The notes: generated by a model from the sequence alone, not told the origin. A stretch of DNA of 18,837 nt from Thermoplasmata archaeon (GCA_026986305.1 JALSOU010000018.1:1-18837), one strand, 5' to 3'. Shown: positions 6,622 to 13,711, counted from the first letter of the stretch. Program-made: numbers and translations.

Positions 6622-7542
6622 TCATTCCTCCTTTTCTTCCTTCTGTATAACCCTTACATCTTCTCCTTTCACAGTCACAGGTATGGGCACCGCAGCTTCA
6701 AATAGCTCCACGGTAACCGTTTCCTTTGTTGGATCTATCTGCTTTATTCTCGCCTTTTCTCCCTTGAATGGTCCTCCTATGAGCTCTACTATATCTCCTT
6801 CAACCATTCCTGAAACAGATATCTTGGGTGCTAGATAGTGCTCTATGTCCTCAAAGTTCAGTTCTCCTTTAACAAGGCCTCTGGCTCTCTTTATGCCTTT
6901 CACTAGCTCTGTAAGCCTCTCAGGGTTCATCACTTCAACGAATATGTATCCCCTCAGAGGGACGGGAGACAGTATGGATAGAACACCTATGTTTGATCTC
7001 TTGGCCCTGGTCTCAATCTCGTCAGCCACATTCCTCTCATATCCTATCTGGGTTTTAACAGCGAGTATGGCCTGAACCGCCGCCACGGTAAGGGTGAGGG
7101 CATCGCTTTTTAGCGGATTGTTCTTAGATGTGGCTGTTAGAAGTATGGTGCATCTCTCGCCGTATTTCAGGTCCCCCCTAGCCTTCACAGATATGAAAAA
7201 GGACCTGCTTTCTCCGGGGTTTAAGGGTATTTCTGCCCTGTATATCCCATCTTTAACCGAAAATGTCAGATCATCCTCCTCCACAGGCTCTATCATCCAC
7301 TCTGAAAGGACATCTCCCTCTATGGATTCCACTCTGGCCCTGAACGATATCTCTACGGTGTCCTCTTTAAGTCCTATATTTCTGACATTTATTTCAAACT
7401 CAACAGACCCTGTGGGTTTTATCCTTCTATCTGTCCCACCTCTTGCGAAGAGCCTGACTCCATAATCCTCTCTCTTAACCTCCTTAACCTCTTTCTTCGG
7501 CTCTTCCACAATTTCCTCCTCAATATCATCTAACAGACCCAT
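6622..7542 (-). CDS. spt5: Transcription elongation factor Spt5/NusG with a large extra N-terminal beta domain
   Basis: The C-terminal half is archaeal Spt5. An NGN domain at about 157-240 ([19 protein letters not shown]... [10 protein letters not shown]) binds RNA polymerase across the cleft with Spt4, and a KOW domain at about 245-300 ([18 protein letters not shown]) contacts RNA or the ribosome. Normal archaeal Spt5 is about 145-150 residues. This protein has 306 because of an added N-terminal region: an acidic/basic linker (1-26), then about 125 residues of beta-strand pattern (27-154) with '[19 protein letters not shown]' and '[15 protein letters not shown]', typical of CARDB/NEW3 Ig-like domains usually found outside the cell. 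No signal peptide precedes it. ATG at 7542 follows GAGGT. The gene is continuous, so the fusion is not a frameshift artefact visible here. Confidence 0.93.
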   Translation of the reverse strand: MGLLDDIEEEIVEEPKKEVKEVKREDYGVRLFARGGTDRRIKPTGSVEFEINVRNIGLKEDTVEISFRARVESIEGDVLSEWMIEPVEEDDLTFSVKDGIYRAEIPLNPGESRSFFISVKARGDLKYGERCTILLTATSKNNPLKSDALTLTVAAVQAILAVKTQIGYERNVADEIETRAKRSNIGVLSILSPVPLRGYIFVEVMNPERLTELVKGIKRARGLVKGELNFEDIEHYLAPKISVSGMVEGDIVELIGGPFKGEKARIKQIDPTKETVTVELFEAAVPIPVTVKGEDVRVIQKEEKEE

Positions 7543-7551
7543 GGCAATACC

Positions 7552-7776
7552 TCATGAGAAAAGTGAAGGGACATACTTCCACAGAAGATATATGGTGAAT
7601 CCAAGGAACCCTATGAGCAGGAGGCCAGCACCGCTTATTTCCAGAATTTTCACATATTCATCCATCTTTGGCTTTCTGGCCATCTTCAGTATCCTGCTGT
7701 ACTTTCCCCTGCCGAATGATCTGTACCAGTTCTCTATTCTTCTCTGCAATTCCCATGATTTCTGCACTATATCCAT
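7552..7776 (-). CDS. secE: Preprotein translocase subunit SecE (Sec61 gamma)
   Basis: A 74-residue tail-anchored type subunit that clamps the SecY channel. The protein begins MDIVQKSWELQRRIENWYRS, followed by a basic amphipathic helix with 'RILKMARKPKMDEYVKI' (the conserved cytosolic helix of the SecE/Sec61 gamma family), then one transmembrane helix 'GAGLLLIGFLGFTIYLLW'. An in-frame ATG at 7800 would add eight residues but overlaps the ftsZ stop by 14 bases. ATG 7776 is preceded by GAGTGGTTGGC, matching the GGAGTGG element used by ftsZ, so I prefer it. It sits between ftsZ and spt5, the conserved archaeal order. Confidence 0.92.
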   Translation of the reverse strand: MDIVQKSWELQRRIENWYRSFGRGKYSRILKMARKPKMDEYVKILEISGAGLLLIGFLGFTIYLLWKYVPSLFS

Positions 7777-7786
7777 GCCAACCACT

Positions 7787-8896
7787 CTACGAAACCACAT
7801 CTACTCCTAGTCTTTCCTCTTTCTCCTGCCCTGGTCCGAGTATCTGCTTTGATTTGACTCCAGTTATCACTACCATCACCCTTATTTTGTGTTCGAGTGA
7901 GGGATCTATGGAGGCTCCCCAGATTATCCTAGCGTCCTTGCTTATCTTGCTCTGCACGATCTCCGCAACCTTTTCAGCCTCTGATACGGTCATATCAGGT
8001 CCGCCTATAACATTTATCAGCGCTCCTGTTCCTGTTGTCACATCAACATCCAGAAGTGGAGAGTTTATCGCCTCATTCACCGCATCCTCAGCTCTGTTGT
8101 CTGAATCCGACTCTCCGAGACCTATCATAGCAACTCCGGCGCCTTTCATTATGGTTTTCAGGTCGTTGAAGTCCAGATTTACCAGGCCGGGCTTTGTGAC
8201 TATCTCTGTGAGGCCTTTTATGGAGCGCATAAGTATCTCGTCGGCAACCTTGAATGCCTGATTGAGAGGAAGTCTTGGAGCAAGCTCTATGAGCTTATCA
8301 TTGGGTATCACTATAACTGTGTCAGCAAAGGCTTTCAATTTTTTCAGGCCCCATTCTGCGTTCTGGGCCCTGCTTATTCCCTCTGCACTGAAGGGATATG
8401 TGGCAACAACTATTGTCAGGGCTCCCGCCTCTTTTGCCAGTTTAGCAACGAAAGGAGCTGATCCTGTTCCTGTCCCGCCTCCCAGACCGCAGGTTATGAA
8501 GACTATATCCGCACCTTCCACTATGTTCCTAAGTTTTTCTTCAGCCTCTTTGGCAGCTTCCTCACCCACCTGAGGAAGGGCACCAGCACCCAGACCTCTG
8601 GTGATCCTAGCCCCTAAAAGCACCTTTTTGTGGGCTTTGGTTATGAGAAGATGCTGTGCATCCGTGTTCGCAGCCACGAGTTCTGCGCCAGTTATCCCCT
8701 CCTCAAATATCCTGTTCACCGTGTTGGAACCTCCTCCACCCAGCCCAATTATGACTATCCTTGTTTTTAGACCCTCCAGTATCTTTCTAAGCTCCTCATC
8801 CTCTGGAGAGTAGCTTATGGGCGTTTCTGCGGAAGGCTCTTCTACCGTCGGCTTCCTCTCTGCTTTGGAGAGCGCCTCTTCTATTATTGATTTCAT
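7787..8896 (-). CDS. ftsZ: Cell division GTPase FtsZ
   Basis: The 369-residue tubulin homologue polymerises with GTP into the division ring. After a 43-residue charged, probably flexible N-terminus comes the Rossmann-like GTPase domain with '[14 protein letters not shown]' (50-63), the tubulin signature GGGTGTG (139-145), and 'NTDAQHL' (77-83). The T7 synergy loop NLDFND (240-245) supplies the catalytic acids to the next subunit. A C-terminal domain ends at 'GVDVVS'. Length and motifs match archaeal FtsZ1/FtsZ2; I cannot assign which paralogue from this window. The start is supported by GGAGTGG on the minus strand at about 8904-8910 and a TATA box at 8953-8970. First gene of the operon ftsZ-secE-spt5-rpl11-rpl40e, which couples division, secretion and translation genes. 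Confidence 0.97.
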   Translation of the reverse strand: MKSIIEEALSKAERKPTVEEPSAETPISYSPEDEELRKILEGLKTRIVIIGLGGGGSNTVNRIFEEGITGAELVAANTDAQHLLITKAHKKVLLGARITRGLGAGALPQVGEEAAKEAEEKLRNIVEGADIVFITCGLGGGTGTGSAPFVAKLAKEAGALTIVVATYPFSAEGISRAQNAEWGLKKLKAFADTVIVIPNDKLIELAPRLPLNQAFKVADEILMRSIKGLTEIVTKPGLVNLDFNDLKTIMKGAGVAMIGLGESDSDNRAEDAVNEAINSPLLDVDVTTGTGALINVIGGPDMTVSEAEKVAEIVQSKISKDARIIWGASIDPSLEHKIRVMVVITGVKSKQILGPGQEKEERLGVDVVS

Positions 8897-8952
8897 ATTA
8901 AACCACTCCTAGGAACATTGAGAATAGTACCTTTTGCGGGGATTAGATTTTA

Positions 8953-8970
8953 CTAAATAAAGCTTTTGTT
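8953..8970 (-). promoter_or_regulatory. Promoter of the ftsZ operon
   Basis: On the minus strand AACAAAAGCTTTATTTAG gives a BRE-like A-rich part and a TTTATTTA TATA core. The start site should be near 8930, leaving a leader of about 35 bases that includes the ftsZ Shine-Dalgarno. The same AT-rich stretch could serve the divergent MBL gene. Confidence 0.65.
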
Positions 8971-8980
8971 AGGATCCACA

Positions 8981-8996
8981 GAAACTTTGATATTGA
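8981..8996 (+). promoter_or_regulatory. Possible TATA element for the MBL-fold/mptE unit
   Basis: GAAACTTTGATATTGA contains a weak TATA core centred about 25 bases before ATG 9014, consistent with a leaderless transcript. An alternative TATA (TTACTAAATAAAG, 8950-8962) would give a leader of about 30 bases. Confidence 0.35.
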
Positions 8997-9013
8997 GAAA
9001 TCGATGCAGGGGC

Positions 9014-9796
9014 ATGATTACAAAGCTCAGGTTTCTGGGAACAGGTGGAGGAAGGTTTTCCACCATATTCCAATCAAGGGCAACCGGAGGCCTGTATATA
9101 GAGAGCGGGGTTAAGATACACATAGACCCTGGGCCCGGGGCTATACTTCACATGAAAAACTACGGCATAAACCCTACGAAGATAGATTATCTTCTGATAT
9201 CGCACTGCCATCCTGACCACTACACCGATGGGGAGATCCTGGTTGAAGGAATGACGCAGGGTGGAAGAAAGAGGAGGGGGATGTTGCTGGCATCAAAAAG
9301 CGTACTTGAAGGTGTGGGAGACATAGGGCCAGCCATATCAAAATACCATAAATCATTGATAAATCACAAGCACCTTTCTCCCGGAGATTTTCTGAATCTT
9401 GGGCCTGTGGATCTGGAAGCCACCCCCTCAGTCCATTCAGACCCAACAACCGTGGGTTTCAAGATTCACACCCCCAACGGAACAATATCTTATGTGGCTG
9501 ACACATCTCTTTCAGACGAGGTGGTAGAAGCGCACAAAGGGGCTAGAATTCTCATACTTCCGGTTACACGCCCCAGAAATTCAAGAATAGACTGGCACCT
9601 AAGCACAGAGGATGCCGTGGAATTCATAAGGAAAATAGAGCCTGAAATCACATTCTTCACTCACTTCGGCCTGAAAATGGTAAGGGCAGAGCCTGAAATA
9701 GAGGCCTACTGGGCTCAGGAGAAGAGCGGATACAGGGTTATGGCTGCGAAGGACGGCATGAGGGTGAGCATGGGAAGCAGAATAACGGTGAAATGA
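9014..9796 (+). CDS. MBL-fold metallohydrolase (RNase Z/PhnP-like group)
   Basis: A 260-residue cytosolic metallo-beta-lactamase-fold enzyme with a complete di-zinc site: H64-x-H66-x-D68-H69 in SHCHPDHYTD, H141 (SVHSDP), D163 (YVADTS) and H217 (THFGL). H195 in DWHLST is in the position of the extra His of RNase Z-like enzymes. The opening 'LRFLGTGGGRFSTIFQSRATGG' and 'IHIDPGPGAI' are typical of the RNase Z/PhnP superfamily branch. The substrate cannot be told; candidates are cyclic phosphodiesters, RNA or small phosphoesters. A longer frame begins at 8966 with TTG, but the MBL fold begins right at ATG 9014, so I chose that. The stop overlaps the mptE start (ATGA), implying cotranscription and coupled translation, and perhaps a pterin-related or nucleotide phosphoester substrate (inference). 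Confidence 0.88.
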   Translation: MITKLRFLGTGGGRFSTIFQSRATGGLYIESGVKIHIDPGPGAILHMKNYGINPTKIDYLLISHCHPDHYTDGEILVEGMTQGGRKRRGMLLASKSVLEGVGDIGPAISKYHKSLINHKHLSPGDFLNLGPVDLEATPSVHSDPTTVGFKIHTPNGTISYVADTSLSDEVVEAHKGARILILPVTRPRNSRIDWHLSTEDAVEFIRKIEPEITFFTHFGLKMVRAEPEIEAYWAQEKSGYRVMAAKDGMRVSMGSRITVK

Positions 9797-10431
9797 TGGA
9801 TTGGAAGGACTGGGAGCCGTACTATATGGAGATTGTTAGGGAATTCGGTTTCAGCGTTGAAATGGACAGAAAATCCGGAGTAATATTGGCAGAGATTTTG
9901 AAGCACAGACACATTCTAGGAAAAGAAGAGCTCAGGGAAATTATTGAGGGAAAAGATGTTCTTGTAGTTGGTCCTCTCGCAAATAACATACCTAAAAAGG
10001 ATGTGATAATATCCACAGACTCATCAACATCCATCTGCCTTAAAAATGGAATAATACCGGATTTAATAGTTACAGACCTAGATGGAGATGTGGAGGACCA
10101 GATAAAAGCCTCTCTCCTCGGCTCAATAGCGGTTATACATGCTCATGGAGACAACATGGAAGCCATTAGGAAATACGCTCCAAGATTCAAAGGAAAGCTT
10201 GCTGGAACGGTGCAGTGTGAGCCCTTTCCTCCATTAATGAACTTTGGTGGGTTCACAGATGGTGACAGGGCGGTCTTTATGGCTGAATCTCTTGGAGCCA
10301 AGCAAATATACATAACCGGCTTTGATTTCAAGGATCCTCTGGAAAAACAGGGAAAAAATAGGAAAATAAAGGAAAGGAAGCTGGTTTGGGCGGAGCGCCT
10401 GATATCTCTTTTTGAGGTGAGATTCATCTAA
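9793..10431 (+). CDS. mptE: MptE-type 6-hydroxymethyl-7,8-dihydropterin pyrophosphokinase (DUF115)
   Basis: The 212-residue protein resembles the archaeal MptE family, which transfers pyrophosphate from ATP to 6-hydroxymethyl-dihydropterin on the way to tetrahydromethanopterin or folate-like cofactors; it replaces bacterial FolK. Visible family features are 'VLVVGPLANN' (56-65), 'STDSST' (74-79), 'PDLIVTDLDGD' (89-99), 'HAHGDN' (116-121), and 'NFGGFTDGDRA' (150-160), all clustered on the predicted active site of the DUF115 Rossmann-like fold. It is slightly shorter than methanogen MptE. ATG 9793 overlaps the MBL stop as ATGA; a second ATG at 9796 is equally possible. Its TAA overlaps, tail to tail, the TAG of the opposing VWA gene. 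The assignment is by motif recollection and fairly firm. Confidence 0.85.
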   Translation: MMDWKDWEPYYMEIVREFGFSVEMDRKSGVILAEILKHRHILGKEELREIIEGKDVLVVGPLANNIPKKDVIISTDSSTSICLKNGIIPDLIVTDLDGDVEDQIKASLLGSIAVIHAHGDNMEAIRKYAPRFKGKLAGTVQCEPFPPLMNFGGFTDGDRAVFMAESLGAKQIYITGFDFKDPLEKQGKNRKIKERKLVWAERLISLFEVRFI

Positions 10432-11948
10432 AAGTCATCAAAATCCTCATCGCCGCTCTCTTCTTCCATCTGCTCCTCTATTTCGTCTTCGAATTCATCC
10501 TCAAAATCCTCATCAAATTCTTCCTCACCTTCAGTCTCCTCTTCTTCCACCTTTTCAGGCGCTCCTAGATCGAATATCAGGGATTGAGCTGCGCTCTCAT
10601 AGAATTTGGCCAGCTCCTTGAATTCTTTTGGAGTGATAAGCTGTCCGTTTGTTAGCTCCGTTATCCTCTTAAGCGTGTCTATCGCTATCTGCGCTCTCTC
10701 CTTCTTCTTCATCAGCCTTTCGGCATCCTCTCCTTCAGGAACCTCTTCCATATCCAGCTGTTCCGGTGTTTCACCTATGTACACTGCGTTTATTATCACT
10801 CCTCTCTCAGGTGGGAAATTCTCCTTCACAAATTCTATTATCTTCTCCGAAACTTCAAGCACATCCTCCGTACTTGCGAAGCTACCTTTCCATCCATTGA
10901 ACTCTCCGTCGGAAAGGATGATTATCATGGTGGGCATGCGCTTTTCAGAGTCCTTTTCCATCAGAGAAAGCAGTTTGTTGAGCTCCTCAAAGGCATTTAC
11001 CCCATTTGTCGGTTTATTGCTTTCCTTAGGTATATAGGCGAAGAGCATCTTTATGAGCATCTCCTTGTACTGCTCCGTTGTTTCCACACCAGCAGCACCT
11101 ATCTGAAGCCAGTATCTTATCTTCCCTTTGTACTTATATGCGGCGGTTTTTGCCTGACTTGAATAGCTTATGAGAGCCACTCTCTCGCTGAGCTCTCTTT
11201 CGGCTTTCTCTGAGAAATAAAGGAGAACCGCCGTTATAGCAGCGTGTATCCTCAGAATTTCCTTGTCATGCTCTACACTGTTGACAGTATCCTTAAGCAT
11301 CTCATATTTTGGATCTTCCATCAATCTGCTTATTATCGGGTCTCCTGAGAGTTTCATGAGCCCGGGAGTGTTTGGTATGTAGTTGAAATACATGGATCCT
11401 GAGGTGTCGACCATCAGTATTCCGTTGAATGGGGAGGTCACTGATACCTTAACCTTTGTTTCAGGCGTGTAGACAGCATAGGGGAATGGGGAAATCTTGG
11501 CAACTGTGAGAGAAATCCCCTTCTCTTCCCAGTATATCTTTGCCCCATGATTGAACACAGGCATCTTTTCATTAAAGAAATTATGAACTTCTTCTCCACC
11601 ATTCTCATTGATCTCTTTCACTATGTCCAAGAGCTCCTCTCTTTCTCTTCCCTCCATATCCACCCTTAAAACGACCTCTTCGGCAGGCATTTCTTCGGCA
11701 GGCATTATATCAAGGGCATCTCCATTGCTTGCTCCTGACAGCTGAGCGCTCATTCTGTTTATATGGGCTTCATCTTTCTTCACCCTTCCGTCGAGAATCA
11801 CCCTGTAATACTTTGAGTCCCCGCGGTCTCTATTGAAAACCTCAACTATCTCTTTGTTTTTTATTCCGAGCTTCTTTCCAGTCGTCCTGTTTATCTTAAT
11901 TACCCATGAATCCACGTTGTCCTTCAATACTGCTGAAAGAGGTTCCAT
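10428..11948 (-). CDS. Cdc48/VAT N-domain-like plus VWA (MIDAS) protein with acidic tail
   Basis: A 506-residue cytosolic protein with an unusual architecture. Residues 13-82 match the double-psi barrel half of the Cdc48/VAT N-domain: 'SWVIKINRTTGKKLGI..KEIVEV', then 'HINRMSAQLSGASNGDALDI', comparable to the VIRIDxxxRxNxGxxIGDxVxV pattern of VAT. Residues 92-170 match its second half ('EKMPVFNHGAKIYW', 'LTVAKISPFPYAVYTPETKVKV'). A VWA domain follows (about 174-395) with an intact MIDAS: D181-x-S183-x-S185, T313 and D347. A Lys/Glu helical segment leads to a C-terminal tail (463-506) almost purely Glu/Asp/Phe. No AAA+ module is present. Promoter and AAAGGTGAC precede ATG 11948. It could be an adaptor or cofactor related to Cdc48-type unfoldases, or a chelatase/MoxR-type VWA partner; function unknown. 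Confidence 0.8.
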   Translation of the reverse strand: MEPLSAVLKDNVDSWVIKINRTTGKKLGIKNKEIVEVFNRDRGDSKYYRVILDGRVKKDEAHINRMSAQLSGASNGDALDIMPAEEMPAEEVVLRVDMEGREREELLDIVKEINENGGEEVHNFFNEKMPVFNHGAKIYWEEKGISLTVAKISPFPYAVYTPETKVKVSVTSPFNGILMVDTSGSMYFNYIPNTPGLMKLSGDPIISRLMEDPKYEMLKDTVNSVEHDKEILRIHAAITAVLLYFSEKAERELSERVALISYSSQAKTAAYKYKGKIRYWLQIGAAGVETTEQYKEMLIKMLFAYIPKESNKPTNGVNAFEELNKLLSLMEKDSEKRMPTMIIILSDGEFNGWKGSFASTEDVLEVSEKIIEFVKENFPPERGVIINAVYIGETPEQLDMEEVPEGEDAERLMKKKERAQIAIDTLKRITELTNGQLITPKEFKELAKFYESAAQSLIFDLGAPEKVEEEETEGEEEFDEDFEDEFEDEIEEQMEEESGDEDFDDF

Positions 11949-11980
11949 TATGTCACCTTTGTGCGGATAATGGCTATTGG

Positions 11981-11997
11981 ATTTAAGGTTTTTGGGT
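11981..11997 (-). promoter_or_regulatory. Promoter of the Cdc48N-VWA gene
   Basis: Minus-strand CCCAAAAACCTTAAATCC-like sequence provides an A-rich BRE and a TTAAAT core centred near 11984. The start site would be about 11959, leaving about ten leader bases that contain AGGTGAC. The next 12000-12045 is highly AT-rich with a TAAATAA/TTATTTA inverted repeat. Confidence 0.6.
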
Positions 11998-12047
11998 AAA
12001 GAAATTATTAAATAATTTTAAAGTTATTTATTAATTCCAAGTTTGAG

Positions 12048-12061
12048 AGAAACTATTTTAA
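12048..12061 (+). promoter_or_regulatory. tRNA operon promoter
   Basis: AGAAACTATTTTAA gives a TATTTTA TATA core centred about 12057. Transcription would start about 12082, a few bases before the mature tRNA-Pro 5' end, as usual for archaeal tRNA genes. Confidence 0.6.
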
Positions 12062-12086
12062 GTAATAGTATATGCGCCAAGGTGAA

Positions 12087-12161
12087 GGGCCCGTGGGGTA
12101 GCTTGGCCTATCCTTGTGGCTTTGGGAGCCATAGACTCCGGTTCAAATCCGGACGGGCCCA
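12087..12161 (+). tRNA. tRNA-Pro (anticodon TGG)
   Basis: The 7-bp acceptor stem GGGCCCG/CGGGCCC is perfect. The anticodon stem GTGGC/GCCAT closes the loop TTTGGGA, in which the anticodon is TGG (proline). The T arm is CCGG-TTCAAAT-CCGG with one more pair. Discriminator A is at 12161; CCA is not encoded. It is followed after seven bases by tRNA-Ser, so the pair is probably one transcript. Confidence 0.95.
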
Positions 12162-12168
12162 TGAGTGT

Positions 12169-12252
12169 GCTGAGGTAGCCTAGCCCGGAAAGGCGCGAGC
12201 CTGGAGAGCTCGTGGGCTTTTGCCCTCGGGAGTTCAAATCTCCCCCTCAGCG
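12169..12252 (+). tRNA. tRNA-Ser (anticodon GGA)
   Basis: The acceptor stem is GCTGAGG/CCTCAGC, with discriminator G at 12252. The anticodon stem CGAGC/GCTCG encloses CTGGAGA, giving anticodon GGA (serine). A long variable arm (GGGC-TTTT-GCCC) marks it as a class II tRNA. The T arm is GGGAG-TTCAAAT-CTCCC. CCA is not encoded. The last 12 bases are repeated twice downstream (see the repeat at 12240-12464). Confidence 0.95.
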
Positions 12253-12464
12253 TCTCGCTTTGTTCGCCGCTTCGGGAGGGACTTTTTCCATGAAAAAGTC
12301 CAAGTCGCACGGGCGTAACCGCGCTCCTCTCCCCCTCAGCGTCTCACTTTGTTCGCACTGAGGTGTAGTCGCAGAGGCGTTACTCTGCTCCTCTCCCCCT
12401 CAGCGCTCGCTTTGCTCGCCTGAGGGTTGCTCGCAAAGGTGTGACTTTGCTCACTCCCTCCAGC
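12240..12464 (+). repeat. Degenerate tandem repeats seeded by the tRNA-Ser 3' end, with covarying hairpins
   Basis: Units begin at 12240, 12329 and 12393, with a decayed fourth at about 12454. Each opens with CTCCCCCTCAGC, identical to the end of tRNA-Ser (T-stem strand plus acceptor), followed by a shared tail of the form G(T)CTCnCTTTGyTCGC. Units 2 and 3 are 64 and 61 bases; unit 1 is 89 owing to an extra hairpin. Near its end each unit has a stem-loop: GCACGG/CCGCGC (12307-12324), GCAGAG/CTCTGC (12371-12388), and GCAAAG/CTTTGC (12433-12450), all with six-base loops starting G(C/T)GT. In units 2 and 3 a second stem forms between CCTCAG and CTGAGG. There is no open reading frame of note. The origin may be repeated tRNA-end duplication, for example by integrating elements, or a structured RNA. 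Confidence 0.8.
12279..12301 (+). repeat. Perfect 10-bp hairpin inside the first repeat unit
   Basis: GGACTTTTTC (12279-12288), loop CAT, GAAAAAGTCC (12292-12301). It accounts for the extra length of unit 1 and is absent from the other units. The T run might act as a terminator for the tRNA transcript. Confidence 0.6.
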
Positions 12465-12473
12465 TTTTACGCA

Positions 12474-12495
12474 TTTTAGACGAATGTCTCTAAAA
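12474..12495. terminator. Hairpin between the tRNA repeat region and the convergent GlmU-like gene
   Basis: TTTTAGA (12474-12480) and TCTAAAA (12489-12495) form a 7-bp stem with an 8-base loop. It lies downstream of both the rightward tRNA unit and the leftward sugar operon, so a bidirectional terminator role is plausible. There is only a modest T run. Confidence 0.4.
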
Positions 12496-12505
12496 TAATT
12501 GTGCA

Positions 12506-13711
12506 TCACATGATCTTTGTATTCGACATGATTTTTCCGTTTACATATGTGGAAGGACCTATTCTAGTCCCTTTTCCTATCATAGTTCCCGGGTATATGC
12601 TGACATTTATGCCGGTTTTAACATCATCTCCCATTATCACTCCAAGTTTTCTCCTGCCGGTATCCACATATTTTCCTTTGAGATTGACAGATATGTTCTT
12701 TTCATCCAGCCTTAGATTCGCAACCTTTGTCCCAGCTCCCAAATTGCAGTTCTCACCTATCACGCTGTCCCCAACATAGTTGAAGTGGGGAATCTTGCTT
12801 CCATCCATTATTACCGAGGCCTTTATTTCAGAGGAGTTCCCTATGTGGCAGGAATTTCCTATTACCGTGTTGGGTCTTATGTATGAATTAGGACCTATGG
12901 AGCAGTTCTCACCTATTAACACAGGTCCTTCTATGTATGTTCCGCTTTTAACTGTAGTTCCTTTTCCTATAACCACATTTCCTTTTATGACGACATTTTC
13001 TTCAATCTCTCCCTCAATTTCTCCGGATATCTTCTGCAGGTAATTTCTATTCGCATCCAGAAGGTCCCACGGAGTTCCCACATCGCTCCAGTATCCATCA
13101 GAACGGACTATCTTTATCTTCTTTCTTTCAGTCAGCATATTTATCGCATCAGTAAGCTCTATTTCTCCTCTTGGAGATATCTGGCAATTCCTGAGAGCGT
13201 CGAAGATGTCTCTATCAAATACATAGATTCCACCGTTTATCCAGACATTTTTCGCTCCCTTCTCCTTCTCTTTTATTTCTACTAGAAACTCATCTCCTTC
13301 TATTATGCCGTAGTTCTCTCCGTTTTCCATGAAAACTCCCAGAATTGCATTTTTTTCCTTAATCATGTTCCTCAAAATAGCTTTATCAAAGATTATGTCA
13401 CCGTTCAGAAATAATATTCTATCGTCTGAAAATTCCTCAGCATACATGGCAGCGCTCCCCGTTCCTTTTCTTTCTTCTTGATATCTGTACTCTATCGGAA
13501 CTCCCCTGTATGAATATCCATACCTGCCCACTATCTTCCTACCTTCTCTACCTATGAGTATCGCCATCTTTTCTATTCCTGCATCCACTACAGCATCCAT
13601 TATATGCTCTATGATCGGCTTGTTGCCAACAGGTATCAGGGGTTTTGGCCTGCTTTCAGTAAGGGGCCACATCCTTGTGCCTTCCCCTGCAGCCATGATG
13701 AAAGCGAGCAT
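12506..13711 (-). CDS. glmU: GlmU-like bifunctional sugar-1-P nucleotidylyltransferase/acetyltransferase
   Basis: The 401-residue protein has an N-terminal nucleotidylyltransferase domain (1-225), with the NTP-binding loop 'MAAGEGTRMWPLTESRPKPL' and a metal-binding NGD at 103-105, then a left-handed beta-helix of hexapeptide repeats (235-400). In the helix 'HFNYVGDSVIGENCNLGAGT' (309-328) matches the acetyltransferase signature of GlmU, with H309 as the expected catalytic His. It probably makes GlcNAc-1-P from GlcN-1-P and then UDP-GlcNAc, as described for archaeal enzymes such as ST0452 and MJ1101. ATG 13711 abuts the glmM stop (TAGATG), with GGAGGTG at 13716-13722 inside glmM as Shine-Dalgarno. 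Last gene of the operon. The exact sugar specificity is inferred from context. Confidence 0.88.
   Translation of the reverse strand: MLAFIMAAGEGTRMWPLTESRPKPLIPVGNKPIIEHIMDAVVDAGIEKMAILIGREGRKIVGRYGYSYRGVPIEYRYQEERKGTGSAAMYAEEFSDDRILFLNGDIIFDKAILRNMIKEKNAILGVFMENGENYGIIEGDEFLVEIKEKEKGAKNVWINGGIYVFDRDIFDALRNCQISPRGEIELTDAINMLTERKKIKIVRSDGYWSDVGTPWDLLDANRNYLQKISGEIEGEIEENVVIKGNVVIGKGTTVKSGTYIEGPVLIGENCSIGPNSYIRPNTVIGNSCHIGNSSEIKASVIMDGSKIPHFNYVGDSVIGENCNLGAGTKVANLRLDEKNISVNLKGKYVDTGRRKLGVIMGDDVKTGINVSIYPGTMIGKGTRIGPSTYVNGKIMSNTKIM

Noticed and set aside
8966..9013. Extended N-terminus of the MBL-fold protein from TTG 8966
   Set aside because: The added residues do not resemble the family, the MBL fold begins at ATG 9014, and the extension would overlap likely promoter sequence.
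12006..12041. AT-rich inverted repeat TAAATAA/TTATTTA as a replication origin
   Set aside because: No origin recognition box pairs, no orc1/cdc6 gene and no long AT-rich unwinding element are present; simple AT-rich intergenic DNA explains it.
12240..12464. The tRNA-Ser-linked repeats as a CRISPR array or as extra tRNA genes
   Set aside because: Repeat copies are few, degenerate and of unequal spacing, with related rather than unique spacers. The copies lack the T-loop TTCAAAT and any anticodon arm, so they are not tRNA genes.
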